Positions 5,837 to 7,562 of a DNA stretch of 7,562 bases are shown one piece after another. This stretch comes from an uncultured Actinomycetes bacterium (lineage in GTDB: Bacteria > Actinomycetota > Acidimicrobiia > Acidimicrobiales > RAAP-2). Where the stretch lies: assembly GCA_903893955.1 (NCBI GenBank), contig CAITOG010000068.1, positions 1-7,562 on the forward strand, written 5' to 3'. Within the stretch, counting starts at the first letter, position 1. Each line of letters opens with the position of its first letter. The notes below the pieces were generated by a model. That model ran no database searches. It saw nothing but the letters and a program-made list of their open reading frames with translations, and was not told where the DNA came from. Both the position numbers and the translations under genes were made by a program.

Positions 5837-7246
5837 ATGGACTTTCGTACTGATCGTGTCACCGAGCTCTCCCGACAGGTTCGCGATGGCGAGCGCTCAG
5901 CCACCGAGCTCGTCCAGCACAGCCTGAAGGCGATCGAAGAGCTCGACGGGCTCGTCAACGCCTTCGTCGCCGTCGACGCCGAGCAGGCGCTCCGACAGGC
6001 CGCCGCGATCGACCAGGTCATCGCTGCCGGTGGCGACCCTGGTCCACTGGCCGGGATCCCGATCGGGGTCAAGGACCTTGAGGATGCTGCCGGACTGCCG
6101 ACCACCTTCGGCTCGTCGTTGCACGCGGAGGCCGTGCCTGCTTCGAGCGACTCGTCCTTGGTGGCGCGCCTCCGCCAGGCCGGCTGCATCGTCATCGGCA
6201 AGACCAACACGCCCGAGCACGGCTGGACCTCCCGGACCGAGAACGCCCTCCACGGCACGACTCGAAACCCGTGGAACCTGGCCCACACCGCAGGTGGCTC
6301 CTCGGGCGGCTCTGCGGCGGCGATCGCCGCCGGCATGGTGCCGCTCGCCACCGGGAGCGATGGCGGCGGCTCGATCCGGATCCCATCGGCATGCTGCGGC
6401 CTCTCGGGGATGAAGGCCTCGACAGGCCGGGTCCCGATCGGCGGCGAGAAGGGCTCAGGGTGGCTCCACCTGAGCTCAAAGGGCCCCATGGCCCGATCGA
6501 TCCACGACGTGGCTGCCGCGCTCGAGGTCGTGATCGGGCCCGACCCGACCGACCTCCTCTCACTCCCCCGGCCCGAGGCGTCGTTCCTCGACGCTGTCGT
6601 GGAGCCGCACCTGCCCACGGTGATCGGCTGGAGCCCTGGCCTCGGCTACGCCGAGATCGATGACGAGGTCCTCTCCTGCTGCGAGGCAGCTGTGTCGAAG
6701 ATCATCGAGACAGGGATCGAGGTCGTCCCCATCGACGGCCCCTTCGACGAGGATCCCGTCGACCCCTGGTCGGTCATCGTCACGACTGCGCTGGCGCGAA
6801 GCCTCGGTCCAGGACGTGACCACGACCGCTACGAGGAGAGCGATCCATTCCTGCGGCTCATGGTCGATGCCGGCCTCACCACCAGCGGGATCGACGTCCT
6901 CGATGCCATCGAGGCGTCGCACACGCTCAACTTGAAGCTCGTCGAGCAGTTCCACACCGTCCGACTCATCTTGACGCCGACCACCGCGGCCCCAGCTCCT
7001 CCCATCGAGCTCGGCGGCCGAGGGATGATCAATGGGCGCCTGGACGCCAACTGGGTGAAGCTGACCTACCCGCTGAACATGACCAGCTCGCCAGCGGCCA
7101 CCGTGGCCGTCGGCCTCAGCTCGGCAGGGATCCCGATCGGCTTGCAGATCATCGGACCACAGCACGCGGATCTTGCCGTGCTCCGAGCTGCAGCTGCGCT
7201 CGAGGACCTCTTCGGCTTCGATGCGGTGGCAGAGGTGCCTCGGTGA
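5837..7246 (+). CDS. Amidase-signature family hydrolase
   Basis: This 469-aa protein has the full amidase signature. The Ser-cisSer-Lys triad reads as Lys79 (GIPIGVKD), Ser155 (in GGSSGGS, 153-159) and Ser179 (DGGGSIRIPS, 175-184). The 24-residue gap between the two serines matches the family, in which the second is the nucleophile. It should hydrolyse a C-N amide bond, or possibly an ester, in the cytoplasm; no signal peptide is seen. Family members range from GatA to fatty-acid amide, indoleacetamide and nylon-oligomer hydrolases, and the variable C-terminal half does not identify the substrate. GatA is unlikely because no gatB or gatC is nearby. The start is the ATG at 5837. AAGGG precedes it unusually closely (two bases), and GAGG lies 15 bases upstream. 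The stop overlaps the P450 start by four bases (GTGA), and the gap to the SDR is 25 bases. Confidence 0.92.
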   Translation: MDFRTDRVTELSRQVRDGERSATELVQHSLKAIEELDGLVNAFVAVDAEQALRQAAAIDQVIAAGGDPGPLAGIPIGVKDLEDAAGLPTTFGSSLHAEAVPASSDSSLVARLRQAGCIVIGKTNTPEHGWTSRTENALHGTTRNPWNLAHTAGGSSGGSAAAIAAGMVPLATGSDGGGSIRIPSACCGLSGMKASTGRVPIGGEKGSGWLHLSSKGPMARSIHDVAAALEVVIGPDPTDLLSLPRPEASFLDAVVEPHLPTVIGWSPGLGYAEIDDEVLSCCEAAVSKIIETGIEVVPIDGPFDEDPVDPWSVIVTTALARSLGPGRDHDRYEESDPFLRLMVDAGLTTSGIDVLDAIEASHTLNLKLVEQFHTVRLILTPTTAAPAPPIELGGRGMINGRLDANWVKLTYPLNMTSSPAATVAVGLSSAGIPIGLQIIGPQHADLAVLRAAAALEDLFGFDAVAEVPR

Positions 7247-7562
7247 GCGCCACGCGAGGCTCCGAGCTGGCCGAAGGCCTCCTCGAACCTGGCCTCTACC
7301 AAGGCGACCCCTTCCCCCTCTACCGAGCGCTCCGAGCTGAGGCTCCAGTGGCGTGGTGCGCGTCGAAGGGCTTCTGGGCGGTGACCACGCACCGTGAAGT
7401 CTCGGCGATCTCGGTCGACCCCCAGCGCTTCCGCTCTGGGGCAGGCATCTTGGTCGAAGAGATCGGGCACTCCTACGACTCGCCACCGACCATGATGCAC
7501 ACCGACCCGCCGGCGCACACTCGCTATCGGCGACTGGTGCAGCCGAGCTTCAAGCCCACGGC
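7243..7562 (+). CDS. Cytochrome P450, N-terminal part (cut by window edge)
   Basis: The frame is open to the right edge and gives 106 residues of a bacterial cytochrome P450. The start is a GTG at 7243 overlapping the amidase stop as GTGA, with GAGG at 7232-7235 seven bases upstream. The visible part contains the N-terminal segment DPFPLYRALRAEAPV (22-36) and the strand region FWAVTTHREVSAI (44-56). It also holds the strongly diagnostic C-helix motif HTDPPAHTRYRRLVQPSF (86-103), where the Arg residues contact the haem propionate. The oxygen-binding helix, ExxR and Cys-ligand loop would lie beyond the window. No membrane anchor is present, as is usual for soluble bacterial P450s. The likely role is hydroxylation of the substrate handled by the upstream enzymes, with electrons from a ferredoxin system not seen here. 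The family assignment is sure; the CYP family is not. Confidence 0.93.
   Translation, partial: MSATRGSELAEGLLEPGLYQGDPFPLYRALRAEAPVAWCASKGFWAVTTHREVSAISVDPQRFRSGAGILVEEIGHSYDSPPTMMHTDPPAHTRYRRLVQPSFKPT

Noticed and set aside
5837..7246. The amidase gene as gatA of the tRNA amidotransferase
   Set aside because: It shares the amidase signature, but there is no gatB or gatC nearby and the context is catabolic oxidoreductases. A general amidase is the safer call.
6560..7486. A 308-codon open frame on the minus strand
   Set aside because: It lies opposite the amidase and P450 genes and spans their junction. The protein is Arg/Gly-rich and resembles no known family.

Overview
The window is high-GC, gene-dense bacterial DNA with G or C at most third codon positions. 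GTG starts are frequent, and neighbouring genes often overlap by 4 bp (ATGA, GTGA) or abut. An F420-type luciferase-like oxidoreductase, a class II-like PPK2, a DHRS12-like SDR and a cytochrome P450 together suggest an actinomycete, perhaps Acidimicrobiia or a relative. The placement is inference from gene content; no rRNA or other phylogenetic marker is present.

Left part, minus strand (2102 down to 1): a three-gene, translationally coupled cluster. It reads, in order of transcription, a seven-helix membrane protein of the uncharacterised COG4280 type, a 67-aa two-helix membrane protein, and a glycosyltransferase that runs off the left edge. The membrane protein is an internal duplication in which each half carries an E-x-x-E motif like that of FTR1/EfeU iron permeases. 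Its probable N-terminus is rich in Cys and His. This is the least understood and most interesting part of the window.

Centre: an 80-bp divergent intergenic region separates that cluster from an AqpZ-type aquaporin on the plus strand. After the aquaporin comes a strong hairpin (2963-2996), then a single-domain polyphosphate kinase 2.

Right part, plus strand (3859 to the end): a compact run of an F420-dependent LLM-class oxidoreductase, a DHRS12-like SDR that begins at the base after the previous stop, an amidase-signature hydrolase, and a cytochrome P450 that overlaps the amidase stop by 4 bp and is cut by the right edge. Three redox enzymes and a hydrolase in tight succession suggest a catabolic or modifying pathway for a hydrophobic or amide-containing compound. 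The substrate cannot be read from the sequence.

No tRNA, rRNA, CRISPR array, insertion sequence or phage gene was seen. No stretch longer than 300 bases lacks a gene.
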